Shown: piece after piece, positions 63,823 to 64,000 of the stretch | Position numbering within the stretch: position 1 is the stretch's first letter | Layout of the letters: every line of letters starts with the position of its first letter | Source of the DNA: Spirochaetales bacterium | GTDB taxonomy: Bacteria > Spirochaetota > Spirochaetia > SZUA-6 > RPPD01 | Assembly: GCA_016929065.1 (NCBI GenBank) | Contig: JAFGJO010000024.1 | Span: forward strand, 26,451 to 90,450 | DNA length: 64,000 bases | Direction of reading: 5' to 3' | The notes under the pieces: generated by a model | The model's database searches: none | The model's input: the letters and a program-made list of their open reading frames with translations, nothing else | What the model was told of the DNA's origin: nothing | Translations under genes and position numbers: made by a program

Positions 63823-64000
63823 GGGGCTGCGCCCTGTTTTGGGCATGGATGCCCAACATCGATTGGTCTTATGGAAAGGCAAAAACCGGTTGAGGTAGCA
63901 TATCGTATTTTTATATAAAGTAATGATCCTGTGAGGAAGCTGTGAAGAAGCTGTTTGTTTTTGCACTGGCTGGCGAATGCAAGGGAGGGTAAGATTTAGC

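Noticed and set aside
63941..63991. A signal-peptide-like start (GTG, MKKLFVFALAG) at the right edge.
   Set aside because: It ends at TAA after 16 codons; without more sequence it cannot be called a gene.
1..64000. CRISPR arrays, prophage genes, transposases and integrases.
   Set aside because: No regular 25-40 base direct repeats with unique spacers and no recombinase or phage structural motif were seen.

Overview
The window looks like a chromosome segment of a spirochaete (phylum Spirochaetota). The main reason is gene order: mltG, dnaG, rpoD, a coiled-coil zinc-ribbon gene, rnpB, a TPR gene, mreB, mreC, mreD, PBP2 and rodA lie on one strand in an order that, as I recall it, closely resembles the dnaG-rpoD...mreB-mreC-pbp2-rodA block of Treponema. 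The other genes fit a free-living, probably fermentative or anaerobic relative: short-form ThiC, bacterioferritin-comigratory peroxiredoxin, polysaccharide-active enzymes and lipoproteins. The species assignment is inference; no rRNA is present.

Layout. 1-2.1 kb: ilvN (cut by the window edge) and ilvB behind a leader peptide and attenuator. 2.5-19.3 kb: a long minus-strand housekeeping block with a radical SAM protein, cell-shape genes, RNase P RNA, sigma factor, primase and MltG, then a YkgJ/metallo-hydrolase/small-protein operon. 19.4-22.2 kb: tRNA-Thr and tRNA-Tyr, then a TPP riboswitch controlling thiC-thiL. 22.4-29.6 kb: glpK, an SrkA-like kinase, a nucleotidyltransferase plus small-protein module, a double cNMP-GGDEF protein, a truncated pectate lyase and a membrane protein. 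29.6-33.9 kb: tyrS, glyS and gltX. 34-40.7 kb: cell-envelope and accessory genes (delta-60 repeat lipoprotein, secreted protein, BioY, phosphoesterase, esterase). 40.7-46.9 kb: an alanine-type aminotransferase, a type II toxin-antitoxin pair with a large palindrome, a phasin-like/UbiB-like pair, a LysM-C39 peptidase and a peroxiredoxin. 46.9-53.2 kb: two tandem DUF4139 (MuiA-like) proteins, a DUF2271-like lipoprotein and a glycosidase-like lipoprotein. 54-59 kb: a PfkB kinase, a small proline-rich protein, galE and a phosphohexomutase. 59-63.7 kb: CcdA-TlpA thiol-redox pair, a membrane protein of unknown function, an endonuclease III relative and a flavodoxin.

How the parts work together. Most genes serve growth and division: branched-chain amino acid synthesis, peptidoglycan elongation (MreBCD-RodA-PBP2, MltG), transcription and replication initiation, aminoacylation, thiamine and biotin supply. 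Three regulatory elements can be read from the DNA: the ilv attenuator, the TPP riboswitch and the toxin-antitoxin palindrome. Intergenic DNA is rich in short dispersed repeats of at least four sequence types. No prophage, transposase, CRISPR array or integrase was seen. The most interesting items are the complete ilv leader-peptide attenuator, the GGDEF protein whose dead domain keeps an apparent I-site while the live domain lacks it, the nucleotidyltransferase/small-protein module with a decayed second copy nearby, and the tandem MuiA-like pair.
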